Positions 35,835 through 44,589 of a DNA stretch of 64,000 nt are shown here, one piece after another. Each line of letters begins with the position of its first letter. Position 1 is the stretch's first letter. The position numbers and the translations under genes were made by a program. The notes below the pieces were generated by a model, which worked only from the letters and a program-made list of their open reading frames with translations, did not search any database and had not been told where the DNA came from. The DNA comes from Clostridium uliginosum (GTDB lineage: Bacteria; Bacillota; Clostridia; Clostridiales; Clostridiaceae): contig NZ_FOMG01000006.1 in the NCBI RefSeq assembly GCF_900112485.1, positions 104,826 to 168,825 of the forward strand. The letters are read 5' to 3'.

Positions 35835-36668
35835 ATGGCAAATAAAATACAAATTAAAAGAGGATTAAAAGTTAATTTACCAGTTCTGAATGTAGGAGAA
35901 CCTGCATTCACAACTGATACAAAAGAATTTTTTATAGGAGATGGTTTAAGTAATATTGAGTTTGCTAAACAATCAAACTTAGAAACAACTAATACACACT
36001 TGAAGGAAATAGTTAAGAAACAAGATAAGTTTACAGAGAATTCAAATGGAAAGCTTTTGTATAATGGTGTTAAAGTAGGAGCAACAAAAGCAAGTGAATT
36101 AGAATTAGAAGCTATAGCAGGAATGTCAGCTAAGAATGTACAGGCTGGAATAGCAGAGGCTTTTCAATATGCCAGTAATGGAAAAACTACTATTGCTGGC
36201 GTAGTTGGTGGAGTGACTGCTAATAATACGTATGCAGAAATAATGAATAGAATTCAAATAGATAAAAATACTATGGCAAGTAATCTTAACAACAAAGGTG
36301 TAAGTGCCAATGGAGTAGAAGCCTTAGCTAGTTTAGCTAATAAAATAGGGAATATACCTATAGGAAGAAAAATTGTTATAGGGAATACACCAACGTTTAT
36401 GGCTTCAGTATATAATATATCTGGTTTTGATTTTATACCTAGATTTTGTTTTATGTGGGGAAGTAGAATTGATGGCAGACTTGTAATGAATAATTCAATA
36501 TTTGATGGTGGTAGATTTCATTCAATTACAAGTGTAGTTGATGGAGGGTGTTATTCATATGATATCAATGATAAATATAATTTAGGATATGGATATATTA
36601 ATATGCCAATTTATTATGGAAAATATTCAACATCAATGAGTTATACTTGGTGTGTTATAGGAGATTAA
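35835..36668 (+). CDS. Tail fibre with Mtd-type N terminus and repeated module (fibre 3)
   Basis: 277 aa. The N-terminal domain (NKIQIKRGLKVNLPVLNVGE, FTTDTKEFFIGDGLSN) is paralogous to that of fibre 2. Residues about 91-176 (SAKNVQAGIAEAFQYASNGK, NKGVSANGVEALASLANKIG) repeat the module at residues 192-276 of the fibre at 32573. The last 90 residues are unique and aromatic/Gly-rich (DFIPRFCFMWGSRIDGRL), probably the receptor-binding tip. The gene is thus a mosaic of two other fibre genes. GAGGAGGAAAAATAA precedes the ATG. Confidence 0.8.
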   Translation: MANKIQIKRGLKVNLPVLNVGEPAFTTDTKEFFIGDGLSNIEFAKQSNLETTNTHLKEIVKKQDKFTENSNGKLLYNGVKVGATKASELELEAIAGMSAKNVQAGIAEAFQYASNGKTTIAGVVGGVTANNTYAEIMNRIQIDKNTMASNLNNKGVSANGVEALASLANKIGNIPIGRKIVIGNTPTFMASVYNISGFDFIPRFCFMWGSRIDGRLVMNNSIFDGGRFHSITSVVDGGCYSYDINDKYNLGYGYINMPIYYGKYSTSMSYTWCVIGD

Positions 36669-36848
36669 GTAATTTAAGACCAGCTAATAATAGTCAAGTA
36701 AAAAGTTAAAAAATACTTTTTTAAAAAAAGAGTATAAAAAATAAACCATTAAAAAATACGAATGGTTACAAATTTTGGAATGTGATTAAACTACATTGTT
36801 TAAAGAGTTATTTTCTAAAGACATTTGTTTATGTATTGATTTCTTAAT

Positions 36849-36977
36849 TCAAACGGCGTTTGATTTCGGAGAACAAGCAAATATATAATTTATAATTTTG
36901 TGCATTATAGCCACCAAGGCTACTTTAGCTTTTTTACCTTTAAATTTACCAGACTCATTAATTTTGAATATATTTTT
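36849..36977 (-). pseudogene. IS110-family transposase C-terminal remnant
   Basis: On the minus strand an open stretch reads NESGKFKGKKAKVALVAIMH and ends IINYIFACSPKSNAV before a stop. The KVALVAxMxK motif followed by a hydrophobic I-Y-I-F is typical of the C terminus of IS110/IS116 transposases. The frame is closed by a stop about 43 codons upstream and no rest of the gene is present. The remaining part of the 428-base gap (36669-37096) holds no other gene that I can support; the plus-strand frame at 36900 is its shadow. Confidence 0.5.
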
Positions 36978-37096
36978 TCAGATCAATTAACACCTTTTTT
37001 AGATTTGTTAATAAGAATAAGAAGTATGATGTTCGTTAGAAAGATAAATAGTTCTCTATCAAATGTTACAACTACATTATATAAGGAGGTTAAAAT

Positions 37097-37507
37097 TTGT
37101 ATAAAGAAAATATTTTTAAAACAATAATTGCAACAGTAGGCACATGGTTTACATGGTTATTTGGAACATGGGATACGGCAATAGGAGTATTAATACTTTT
37201 TATGATATTAGACTATGCAACAGGATTTTTAAGAGCCTTTATAAATAAAGAATTAAGTTCAAATGTTGGGCTTAAGGGGATAGCAAGAAAAACAGTTATA
37301 TTTGTAGTACTTATAGTAGCAGTCGCATTAGATAGGCTTTTAGATACTGGAAATTGGCTATTTAGAACTATGGTTTGTTATTTTTATATAGCAAATGAAG
37401 GATTAAGTTTATTAGAAAATTGTGCAGGGTTAGGGTTACCAGTTCCAGATAAAATTTTAGATGCATTATCACAATTAAAAGATGGAGAAAAGAAAAAAAC
37501 TAATTGA
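37097..37507 (+). CDS. Phage holin, toxin secretion/phage lysis (TcdE-like) family
   Basis: 136 aa from TTG 37097 after TAAGGAGGTTAAAAT. Three hydrophobic segments are visible (FKTIIATVGTWFTWLFGT, TAIGVLILFMILDYATGFL, ARKTVIFVVLIVAVALD), with the family motif DYATGFLRAFINKELSSNVG and the C-terminal YIANEGLSLLENCAGLGLPV. Such holins (phage_holin_4, which includes TcdE) open the membrane to release particles and lysozyme. It pairs with the endolysin downstream. Confidence 0.92.
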   Translation: MYKENIFKTIIATVGTWFTWLFGTWDTAIGVLILFMILDYATGFLRAFINKELSSNVGLKGIARKTVIFVVLIVAVALDRLLDTGNWLFRTMVCYFYIANEGLSLLENCAGLGLPVPDKILDALSQLKDGEKKKTN

Positions 37508-37547
37508 TTCGAGCACATTTAAGTCGTATATTTCATATTATGTAATA

Positions 37548-37712
37548 TAAGGCACACTTAAAAAATAACAAGTCTATCTGCCAAGCCTATTTTCCATTAT
37601 GCTGCGTCAGCAGATTGCCATAATAGGCCTGATATGAAACCAATCTGTTTCCTTGCCTGATGAAAAATAATCATGGCATTTTGGACTTGCTATTTTCTTT
37701 CGTGTGCCTAAA
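37548..37712 (+). repeat. Family A MITE-like element, full length (165 bp), inside the lysis module
   Basis: Ends TAAGGCACACTTAAAAAATA and TTTTCTTTCGTGTGCCTAA. The interior has GTCTATCTGCCAAGCCTATT and CTTGCCTGATGAAAAATAA. It separates holin and endolysin, and its right end lies 25 bases before the endolysin start codon. Confidence 0.85.
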
Positions 37713-37736
37713 TTCTACGAAAGAAGGTTATATATT

Positions 37737-38519
37737 ATGTCACAATGGAAATGGTGTGTACAAGGTGAAGATGGAAAAGTTATAAAGGGTTGGTATGAAG
37801 ATGATAGTAATTGGTATTATTTAAACGACGAAGGGATTATGCAAACTGGATGGATAAAAGATAAAGATGGTTCATGGTATTATATGAATGAACAGGGATC
37901 AATGCAAATAGGATGGATTCAATTAAAAGGTATTTGGTATTACTTAGAAGAGTCTAGTAATGGCTATAAGGGTAAGTGCTATATAGATTGTACTGCAACT
38001 ATTAATGGAAAAGAATATACTTTTGATAAGGATGGTAATATGCTTGATAACTCCTTAGTATCTGATAAATGTATTAATTTTATAAAATCATGGGAAGGAT
38101 TTTCTGCTACACCATATTATGATGAGGTTGGAGTGTTGACATTAGGATATGGAATGACTGGTGATGAAATAAAAGATTTATCTAGTGTTACAGAAAGTCA
38201 AGCTAGTGAAATGTTAAAAAATTTAGTTAATAATAATTACGCTAAAGCAATTAAAAACAATTTAGATTCTAAGAGTATAAGTTTAAAGCAAAATCAATTT
38301 GATGCATTGGTAAGTTTCGCATATAATTGTGGTATTGGAGCATTATTTAGTTCTACCTTATATAAAAATATAGTTACTGGAGTAAGAGATAAGAATATTA
38401 TTACTTCTAATTTCCAAGCTTGGAGTAATGGTGGGGGAACAAGACTAGAAGGTCTTTATAGAAGAAGAAGTAGAGAAGCTGATATGTTCTTAAATGAAGA
38501 CTATACAGGAAATATATAA
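37737..38519 (+). CDS. Choline-binding endolysin, GH24 (T4-type) lysozyme
   Basis: 260 aa. The N-terminal half has three tandem choline-binding-type repeats (VIKGWYEDDSNWYYLNDEGI, MQTGWIKDKDGSWYYMNEQG, MQIGWIQLKGIWYYLEE) and a further weak one near residue 90. The C-terminal half is a GH24 lysozyme; E120, D129 and T135 have the same spacing as the T4 lysozyme E11/D20/T26 triad, in SWEGF, PYYDE and VLTLGYG. It cleaves peptidoglycan and, through the repeats, should bind choline-bearing teichoic acid. The start is ATG 37737 after GAAAGAAGG; the upstream GTG at 37704 lies inside the repeat. No signal peptide, so it needs the holin. Confidence 0.93.
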   Translation: MSQWKWCVQGEDGKVIKGWYEDDSNWYYLNDEGIMQTGWIKDKDGSWYYMNEQGSMQIGWIQLKGIWYYLEESSNGYKGKCYIDCTATINGKEYTFDKDGNMLDNSLVSDKCINFIKSWEGFSATPYYDEVGVLTLGYGMTGDEIKDLSSVTESQASEMLKNLVNNNYAKAIKNNLDSKSISLKQNQFDALVSFAYNCGIGALFSSTLYKNIVTGVRDKNIITSNFQAWSNGGGTRLEGLYRRRSREADMFLNEDYTGNI

Positions 38520-38566
38520 AAACAAAATCAAGTGATTCTTATATTAGTTCTAATGTATAGTAAAGA

Positions 38567-38838
38567 AGCTGTCTCAGAATTATCAAGTAAAGTAATAACA
38601 AAGAAATAGAAATAACATTTATTAAAGAAGACTAGAAAAATTTCACTAAGATTTTCTAACATTTAAAGTTGTACCCATAAAAGATTGCTCCTAATATATA
38701 TTAGGACAATCATTTATGGAACAACTTCAAATGAAGAAACTCTAAGCTTATTTTTCAATGCTTCTTCCACAAATGTTATTTCTATTTCTTTTTTGAATAT
38801 ACATCATATCAATAAATGATTTGTATTATGAGATAGCC
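38567..38838. repeat. Long imperfect inverted repeat at the end of the tailocin cluster
   Basis: The arms run from AGAAATAGAAATAACATTT (38602) to TCCTAATATA (38698) and back from TATATTAGGACAATCATTTA to AAATGTTATTTCTATTTCT (38789), about 90 bp per arm with scattered mismatches. Outer ends GCTGTCTCA (38568) and TGAGATAGC (38837) also pair. It looks like a hairpin element of its own type and is followed by eight T residues, so it may terminate the tailocin operon. Nothing else is seen in 38520-38924 except a family B end fragment near 38886-38915. Confidence 0.7.
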
Positions 38839-38885
38839 CTTTTTTTTTGACATTTTGTCTAAATTTGAATAATAGAATATTCATA

Positions 38886-38915
38886 CAATATCAACACTAT
38901 TTTAAAGCATAACTA
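38886..38915. repeat. Family B end fragment
   Basis: ACAATATCAACACTATTTTAAAGCATA matches the right end of family B; no partner end is visible. Confidence 0.5.
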
Positions 38916-38924
38916 TAATATTAA

Positions 38925-39437
38925 TTAATTATATTGCAATAAATATGTATTTTGAATTAATGATAAAATTTCATATATCTCAGGATATTCAAACGCTTCA
39001 GAGTTTGATAACATTTCTTTCAACTGAGTAACAGTTACCCATTTTAGGTCACTCACTTCTTCTTTTTGTAATTTGGCTTTTGATAAATCATACTCTTGTT
39101 TAATAACATAAACATCCCAAATAGTATCTTTACGAAAAACTCTTTTTAACTTTTTTAAATTATCTTTTAAAAGTACAATACCGATTTCTTCGTGAGCTTC
39201 ACGAATGCATCCATTTAAGCTATCTTCTCTAGATACAATACAGCCAGTTGTCATACCCCAGATACCAGGTAATACTTTTCTATTTTCTGATCTCTTTTGA
39301 ATCAAAATTTGTGATTTATTATTTATTATCCAAACTTCAGCTGCTAAATGATAATCACCTTCTTTAATTATGTCACCACGTTTCATCACATTACCTGTTT
39401 TAATTCCATTAGAATTATAAATATCCCATAACTCCAT
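38925..39437 (-). CDS. Nudix hydrolase (YfcD/IPP-isomerase-like subgroup)
   Basis: 170 aa. It begins MELWDIYNSNGIKTGNVMKR, typical of the subgroup related to isopentenyl-diphosphate isomerase, then HLAAEVWIINNKSQILIQKR. The Nudix box is GCIVSREDSLNGCIREAHEE followed by IGI, with the REAHEEIGI core intact. The substrate is unknown. The minus-strand start has TAATTAGGAGG-type sequence upstream (GGAGGTAATTAAT). It is a single gene between the tailocin end and kdpA. Confidence 0.85.
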   Translation of the reverse strand: MELWDIYNSNGIKTGNVMKRGDIIKEGDYHLAAEVWIINNKSQILIQKRSENRKVLPGIWGMTTGCIVSREDSLNGCIREAHEEIGIVLLKDNLKKLKRVFRKDTIWDVYVIKQEYDLSKAKLQKEEVSDLKWVTVTQLKEMLSNSEAFEYPEIYEILSLIQNTYLLQYN

Positions 39438-39684
39438 ATTAATTACCTCCTGTGTATTTTATACAATAAATAAATATTTCTAAATTAAATAAAAGATATA
39501 ATATTATGAAATGATACACTTTAATATTAACACATACAAACATAAAGAAAGTAATACTCAATATATTATGAGAAATTTATTGTTATTTTTTGTATTTTAA
39601 ACTGAGAGTTTATATTAAAAATATGAATTTTCAGTCTTTTTGCATAGATAAATATTGAAAATTAGAAATATTTTTTTAAAATAG

Positions 39685-39716
39685 TTAACATTTTGCAGGA
39701 AAAAAATGTAATATAC
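39685..39716 (+). promoter_or_regulatory. Candidate kdpABC promoter
   Basis: TTAACA at 39685-39690 and TAATAT at 39709-39714 are separated by 18 bases. About 200 bases of AT-rich leader follow before kdpA. I do not see a c-di-AMP (ydaO) riboswitch or other recognised structure in 39438-39920, and no kdpF. Confidence 0.4.
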
Positions 39717-39920
39717 TTGCCATGTAAACATTTAAAAATATACTTAGCATAGAAAAATAGAGATAACCAGTTTAAATAAATGAAAACACTATATAAATAT
39801 TAACAAAATCACAGGATACTATGGAAAATGGCTATTAATTGCGAAAAATAACGTTGTTTAACTACAAATTCAGAGTATAATTCAGTTCATGATTTAAATT
39901 TGAATTTAGGGAGTGATCAT

Positions 39921-41579
39921 ATGAAATGGGTATCTTTAGCGGTACTTATAGTGGTATTTGTATTAATATCAATTTATGTTGGTAAGTACATGTATAGCAT
40001 TTTATTTAGAACAAAATCATTTGTAGATCCAGTTATGGACAAGATAGATAATGCTATATATAAAGTAGTAGGAATAGAAAAGAAAGAAATGAATTGGAAG
40101 GAATATCTAAAATCACTAATTACAACTAATATAGTAATGTTAGTTTTAGGATTTATATTACTTATGGTTCAACAATTTATAGTAGGGGCGACGAATCCAC
40201 TATTAGATATGAATTGGCATACAGCATTTAATACAACAATTAGTTTTATGACTAATACAAATTTACAAGATTACACAGGAGAATTAAACTTAACTAATAT
40301 TTCTCAAATGATTGTAATTACGTTTATGATGTTCACATCAGCTGCAACAGGATTTGCAGTATGTGGAGCTTTTATTAAAGGAATTACAGGACATTCATTA
40401 GGAAATTTTTATATGGATTTGGTAAGAATAATAACAAGATTATTATTACCTGTATCAATAATTGCATCAACAATAATGATATGGCAAGGAGTTCCACAAA
40501 CATTAGGAGCACATAGAGTTGTAAAAACATTAGAAGGTGGAACACAAACACTAGCTTATGGACCAGTTGCAGCTTTAGAAAGTATAAAACATTTAGGAAC
40601 AAACGGTGGTGGTTTCTTTGGAGCCAATTCATCACATCCATTTGAGAATCCAACTGCAATTACAAACATGTTAGAGATTTTATTAATGATGTTTACACCA
40701 GGTGCATATTTTTATGTGTTTGGAAAAGCAGCTAAAAATAAGAAACATGGCGTGGCAATGTTCTCAGCAGCATTATTTTTATTCTTAATGGTTATACCAG
40801 TTATATATCATTCAGAGCTTGCTGGAAATGCAACTATGAACAATGCTGGAATAGCAAATGTATTAGGAAATATGGAAGGTAAAGAAGTAAGATTTGGAGT
40901 AGTTGATTCATCATTATTCTCAGTTGTTACTACTGCATTTACTACAGGGTCAGTAAATAATATGCACGATTCATTAACTCCAATAGGTGGAGCTGTTCCT
41001 ATGTGGAATATGATGCTTAACTTAGTATTTGGAGGAAAAGGCGTAGGCTTTATGAATTTAATAGTTTATGCAATGCTTTCAGTATTTATATGTGGACTTA
41101 TGGTTGGTAGAACTCCAGAATTTTTAAGGCGAAAAATAGAAGGTCGAGAAATGAAGCTCATAGCAGCTACTATTTTAATCCATCCAATTTTAATATTACT
41201 TCCAACAGGATTAGCAGCGGCAACAGGACAAGCATCTTTGGATGGATATCATGGATTTTCTGAGATGTTATATCAATTTTGTACATCAGCAGCTAATAAT
41301 GGGTCAGGATTTGAAGGATTAGCAGATGGAACAATGTTTTGGAATGTATCGGCAGGTCTAGTAATGTTCTTAGGAAGATATACTTCTATGATATTACTAT
41401 TAGCTTTAGCAGGTTCAATGAAGGCAAAAACACAAGTGCCAGAGAGTTCAGTAGCATTTAGAACAGATAAGCCTTTGTTTGTAGGTGTATTAATAGCAAT
41501 AATCATAATAATAGGTGCTTTAACATTTTTCCCTGCATTAGTACTTGGACCGGGCGCAGAATTCTTGACAATATCTTGA
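39921..41579 (+). CDS. kdpA: Potassium-transporting ATPase subunit KdpA
   Basis: 552 aa potassium-channel-like subunit of the Kdp high-affinity K+ pump. About ten membrane segments are visible. Selectivity-filter-like loops include FMTNTNLQDY, GTNGGGFFGANSSHPFENPT and TSAANNGSGFEGLADGT, which match KdpA. The start is ATG 39921 after TTAGGGAGTGATC; the TTG at 39900 precedes that site. It is first in kdpABC; no kdpF is present. Confidence 0.97.
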   Translation: MKWVSLAVLIVVFVLISIYVGKYMYSILFRTKSFVDPVMDKIDNAIYKVVGIEKKEMNWKEYLKSLITTNIVMLVLGFILLMVQQFIVGATNPLLDMNWHTAFNTTISFMTNTNLQDYTGELNLTNISQMIVITFMMFTSAATGFAVCGAFIKGITGHSLGNFYMDLVRIITRLLLPVSIIASTIMIWQGVPQTLGAHRVVKTLEGGTQTLAYGPVAALESIKHLGTNGGGFFGANSSHPFENPTAITNMLEILLMMFTPGAYFYVFGKAAKNKKHGVAMFSAALFLFLMVIPVIYHSELAGNATMNNAGIANVLGNMEGKEVRFGVVDSSLFSVVTTAFTTGSVNNMHDSLTPIGGAVPMWNMMLNLVFGGKGVGFMNLIVYAMLSVFICGLMVGRTPEFLRRKIEGREMKLIAATILIHPILILLPTGLAAATGQASLDGYHGFSEMLYQFCTSAANNGSGFEGLADGTMFWNVSAGLVMFLGRYTSMILLLALAGSMKAKTQVPESSVAFRTDKPLFVGVLIAIIIIIGALTFFPALVLGPGAEFLTIS

Positions 41580-41594
41580 TTGGAGGAATAGGAA

Positions 41595-43640
41595 ATGGAA
41601 AATAGTAAAAAAAGTTTTATTACAAATAAAATGATTAAAGATGCTATAAAAGATTCTTTTATAAAATTGAATCCGAAAGATATGATTAAGAATCCAGTAA
41701 TGTTTGTAGCATATATAGGAATGATAATTACAGCAATTTTAACAGCTGTACCTCAAATAGTGGGAGAAAATGGTAGATTATATAATGGGATTGTCACAAT
41801 TATTTTATTTGCAACAATAGTATTTGCAAACTTTGCAGAAGCTATTGCAGAAGGTAGAGGTAAAGCTCAAGCTGATGCCTTAAAATCTACTAAAAAAGAT
41901 ACAAAAGCAAAACTTTTAAAGCCAGATGGAAGCTATACTGTAATAAATGCTTCTGAATTACAAAAGGGTGATATAGTTTTAGTTGAAACTGGAGATATGA
42001 TACCCAATGATGGTGAAGTAATTGAAGGATTAGCATCAGTTAATGAGGCAGCAATAACAGGTGAATCAGCACCTGTTATCAAAGAACCAGGTGGAGATTT
42101 CTCATCAGTTACAGGAGGTACTACAGTAGTATCAGATTGGATTAAAGTAGAGATTACTTCAGAACCAGGAGAATCATTTTTGGATAAAATGATTTCACTT
42201 GTTGAAGGAGCTTCAAGAAAAAAGACACCAAATGAAGTAGCACTTACAATGCTGTTAATAGCACTTACAGTAATATTTCTTGTTGTTATTGTTTCTTTAT
42301 ATCCAATAGCAAACTTTGTTGGTGTAAAACTTGAAGTATCAACTTTAGTTGCATTATTAGTTTGTTTAATACCAACTACAATAGGAGGGTTATTATCTTC
42401 AATAGGTATAGCTGGTATGGATAGAGTTACAAGATTTAATGTTATAGCCATGAGTGGTAAAGCAGTAGAAGCTTGCGGTGACGTTGATGTGATGATATTA
42501 GATAAAACAGGAACTATAACTTTTGGTAATAGATTAGCAGCTGATTTTAGACCAGTTGAGGGTGTATCAAAAGAAGAAATGATAAAATATGCATTAATAA
42601 CTTCTATTAAGGATACTACTCCGGAAGGAAAATCAACAATAGAATTAGGTCAAAAATTAGGTTTCAAAGTAGACGCAAAAGAATATGATAACGCAGAATT
42701 TATTGAATTTACAGCTCAAACAAAAAGTAGTGGTATGAATCTTAAAAGTGGAGAAAAGATTAGAAAAGGTGCTGCTTCATCTATCATGGAATTTGTTAAA
42801 GAAAATGGAGGAAAAATTCCAGGTGATTTAAAGGGAAAAGTCGATGATATATCTAAACTTGGCGGAACACCTTTAGTTGTAGCTAAAGATGATAAAATTT
42901 ATGGTGTTATTTATTTAAAAGATACTGTAAAGCCTGGATTGATAGAAAGATTTGCACAGCTTAGAGAAATGGGCATTAAAACTGTAATGTGTACAGGTGA
43001 TAATCCATTAACAGCAGCTACAATAGCTAAAGAAGCAGGGGTAGATGATTATATAGCTGAATGTAAACCAGAAGATAAAATTGAAGCAATTAAAAAAGAA
43101 CAAGAAAATGGTAAGATTGTTGCAATGACTGGTGACGGTACTAATGATGCTCCAGCACTTGCACAAGCCAATGTTGGACTTGCTATGAATTCAGGAACTA
43201 TAGCAGCAAAAGAAGCAGCAAATATGGTAGATTTAGACTCTGATCCAACAAAGATATTAGATGTGGTTGGAATTGGTAAACAACTTTTAATAACTAGAGG
43301 AGCACTTACAACTTTTTCAATCGCCAATGATGTTGCTAAGTACTTTGCAATAATACCTGCCATGTTCATGTTAGCAATACCACAAATGCAAAGATTGAAT
43401 GTAATGGGGCTAGCTAGTCCTAAGTCAGCAATAATATCAGCATTGATATTTAATGCCATAATAATTCCATTATTGATTCCAATAGCGTTAAAGGGTGTTA
43501 AATATAGACCAATGAATCCAGAGAAGATATTAAAAAGAAATTTAAGTATATATGGTATTGGTGGAGTAATAGTACCTTTTATTGGTATTAAAGTAATTGA
43601 CTTTATTGTATCACCATTATTATCCTTAATAGGAATGTAG
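41595..43640 (+). CDS. kdpB: Potassium-transporting ATPase subunit KdpB
   Basis: 681 aa P-type ATPase. The phosphorylation motif DKTGTITFG (Asp about 303), the actuator TGES (about 156-159), the nucleotide-domain KGAAS and the hinge [20 protein letters not shown] are present, as are the membrane segments. It hydrolyses ATP to drive K+ import through KdpA. GGAGGAATAGGAA precedes the ATG. Length and motifs are normal for KdpB. Confidence 0.98.
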   Translation: MENSKKSFITNKMIKDAIKDSFIKLNPKDMIKNPVMFVAYIGMIITAILTAVPQIVGENGRLYNGIVTIILFATIVFANFAEAIAEGRGKAQADALKSTKKDTKAKLLKPDGSYTVINASELQKGDIVLVETGDMIPNDGEVIEGLASVNEAAITGESAPVIKEPGGDFSSVTGGTTVVSDWIKVEITSEPGESFLDKMISLVEGASRKKTPNEVALTMLLIALTVIFLVVIVSLYPIANFVGVKLEVSTLVALLVCLIPTTIGGLLSSIGIAGMDRVTRFNVIAMSGKAVEACGDVDVMILDKTGTITFGNRLAADFRPVEGVSKEEMIKYALITSIKDTTPEGKSTIELGQKLGFKVDAKEYDNAEFIEFTAQTKSSGMNLKSGEKIRKGAASSIMEFVKENGGKIPGDLKGKVDDISKLGGTPLVVAKDDKIYGVIYLKDTVKPGLIERFAQLREMGIKTVMCTGDNPLTAATIAKEAGVDDYIAECKPEDKIEAIKKEQENGKIVAMTGDGTNDAPALAQANVGLAMNSGTIAAKEAANMVDLDSDPTKILDVVGIGKQLLITRGALTTFSIANDVAKYFAIIPAMFMLAIPQMQRLNVMGLASPKSAIISALIFNAIIIPLLIPIALKGVKYRPMNPEKILKRNLSIYGIGGVIVPFIGIKVIDFIVSPLLSLIGM

Positions 43641-43657
43641 AGGAGGAGTAATAAATT

Positions 43658-44254
43658 ATGGATGATTTAAAAAAGGGAATAAAGATAACTATAGTCTTTA
43701 CTGTAATTTGTGGATTAATATATCCATTGTTTATGACAGGAATTGGACAACTATTATTTCCAAACCAAGCAAATGGTAGTGTAATAAAACATAATGGAAA
43801 AGAAGTTGGTTCAACACTTATTGGACAACAATACAATGATGATAATCATTTTACAGGTAGAATATCTGCTGTAGATTATAATATTTCAGAAGATGGAAAA
43901 GAAATGGATGCAACTTCAGGCTCACAAAACTTAGCAACAACAAGTGATGTTTTGAAGGAAAGAGTTGAAGGGGATATTAAAACATTTTTAGAAAAGAATC
44001 CAACTGTATCTAAAGAAAATATATCTTCAGAACTTATATCACAATCAGGATCAGGTCTTGATCCAGATATAACACCTCAAGGTGCTAAAATACAAGTAGA
44101 TAGAGTGGCAAAAGCAACTGGAATATCAGAAGAAGATTTAAAAAAACTTATTGATAAAAATACAAAAGGAAAATGGCTTGGATTATATGGAGCAGAACGT
44201 GTTAATGTACTAGCATTAAATATAGCAGTTGATGACATAACACAAAATAAATAA
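43658..44254 (+). CDS. kdpC: Potassium-transporting ATPase subunit KdpC
   Basis: 198 aa. It has a single N-terminal membrane segment (IKITIVFTVICGLIYPLFMT), GIGQLLFPNQANGS and the conserved C-terminal domain (SGSGLDPDITPQGAKIQVDR, LGLYGAERVNVLALNIA). KdpC stabilises the KdpABC complex. AGAGGAGGAGTAATAAAT precedes the ATG, 17 bases after kdpB. Confidence 0.97.
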   Translation: MDDLKKGIKITIVFTVICGLIYPLFMTGIGQLLFPNQANGSVIKHNGKEVGSTLIGQQYNDDNHFTGRISAVDYNISEDGKEMDATSGSQNLATTSDVLKERVEGDIKTFLEKNPTVSKENISSELISQSGSGLDPDITPQGAKIQVDRVAKATGISEEDLKKLIDKNTKGKWLGLYGAERVNVLALNIAVDDITQNK

Positions 44255-44269
44255 ATATATGATTGATTA

Positions 44270-44404
44270 ATGTATATGAAAGAAAATAACGAGTCAAAGA
44301 TGCAATGTATATTTTGCGTTAGACAAGGAGACATGTTTGGTTTATAGCACGCTTAGTATGACACAAAATAGACTAACATACTGACTAGTTATTTTTGGAA
44401 ATTA
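44270..44404 (-). repeat. Family A element, reverse orientation, shortened
   Basis: ATGAAAGAAAATAACGAGTC near the left and GACTAGTTATTTTTGGAA at the right are the two ends; the interior has TTTTGCGTTAGACAAGGAGA and GACACAAAATAGACTAACAT, as in the 53160 element read in the same orientation. Confidence 0.7.
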
Positions 44405-44420
44405 AGAGATCAATATATAA

Positions 44421-44476
44421 AATGAGCTATATTTCACGAAAAAATAATTTGTTGTGAAATATAGCTCATTTTTTAA
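44421..44476. terminator. Terminator after kdpABC
   Basis: AATGAGCTATATTTCAC (44421-44437) pairs perfectly with its complement at 44454-44470 and is followed by six T residues; the 16-base loop is A/T-rich. Confidence 0.85.
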
Positions 44477-44479
44477 TTT

Positions 44480-44578
44480 GGCTATGTTTTAAAATAGTGT
44501 TGATATTGTAATATAAAGGTGAATTCCACTGTCCATGAGCTTTATATTACAATATCAACATTCACTTAAAACATAGCC
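44480..44578. repeat. Family B MITE-like hairpin element, short form (99 bp)
   Basis: GGCTATGTTTTAAAATAGTG with GTTGATATTGTAATATAAAG forms the left arm; CTTTATATTACAATATCAAC and TTAAAACATAGCC form the right arm. The centre GTGAATTCCACTGTCCATGAG is shared with the 61852 element. Confidence 0.88.
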
Positions 44579-44589
44579 TTTCATGTGCC

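Noticed and set aside
34787..36668. Possible diversity-generating retroelement, because the fibres carry Mtd-type N-terminal domains
   Set aside because: No reverse transcriptase gene and no template/variable repeat pair ending the fibre genes are visible in the window.
36900..37127. 75-aa open frame on the plus strand before the holin
   Set aside because: No ribosome-binding site, unusual composition, and it overlaps the holin start; the minus strand shows an IS110-like signature instead.
20910..38519. Complete prophage
   Set aside because: No integrase, terminase, portal, protease, capsid or connector gene is present, and no direct repeat flanks the cluster.
39438..39920. c-di-AMP (ydaO-type) riboswitch before kdpA
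   Set aside because: The conserved GGG-rich and paired elements are absent; the leader is plain AT-rich sequence.
39800..39920. kdpF
   Set aside because: No short hydrophobic frame with a ribosome-binding site is present before kdpA.
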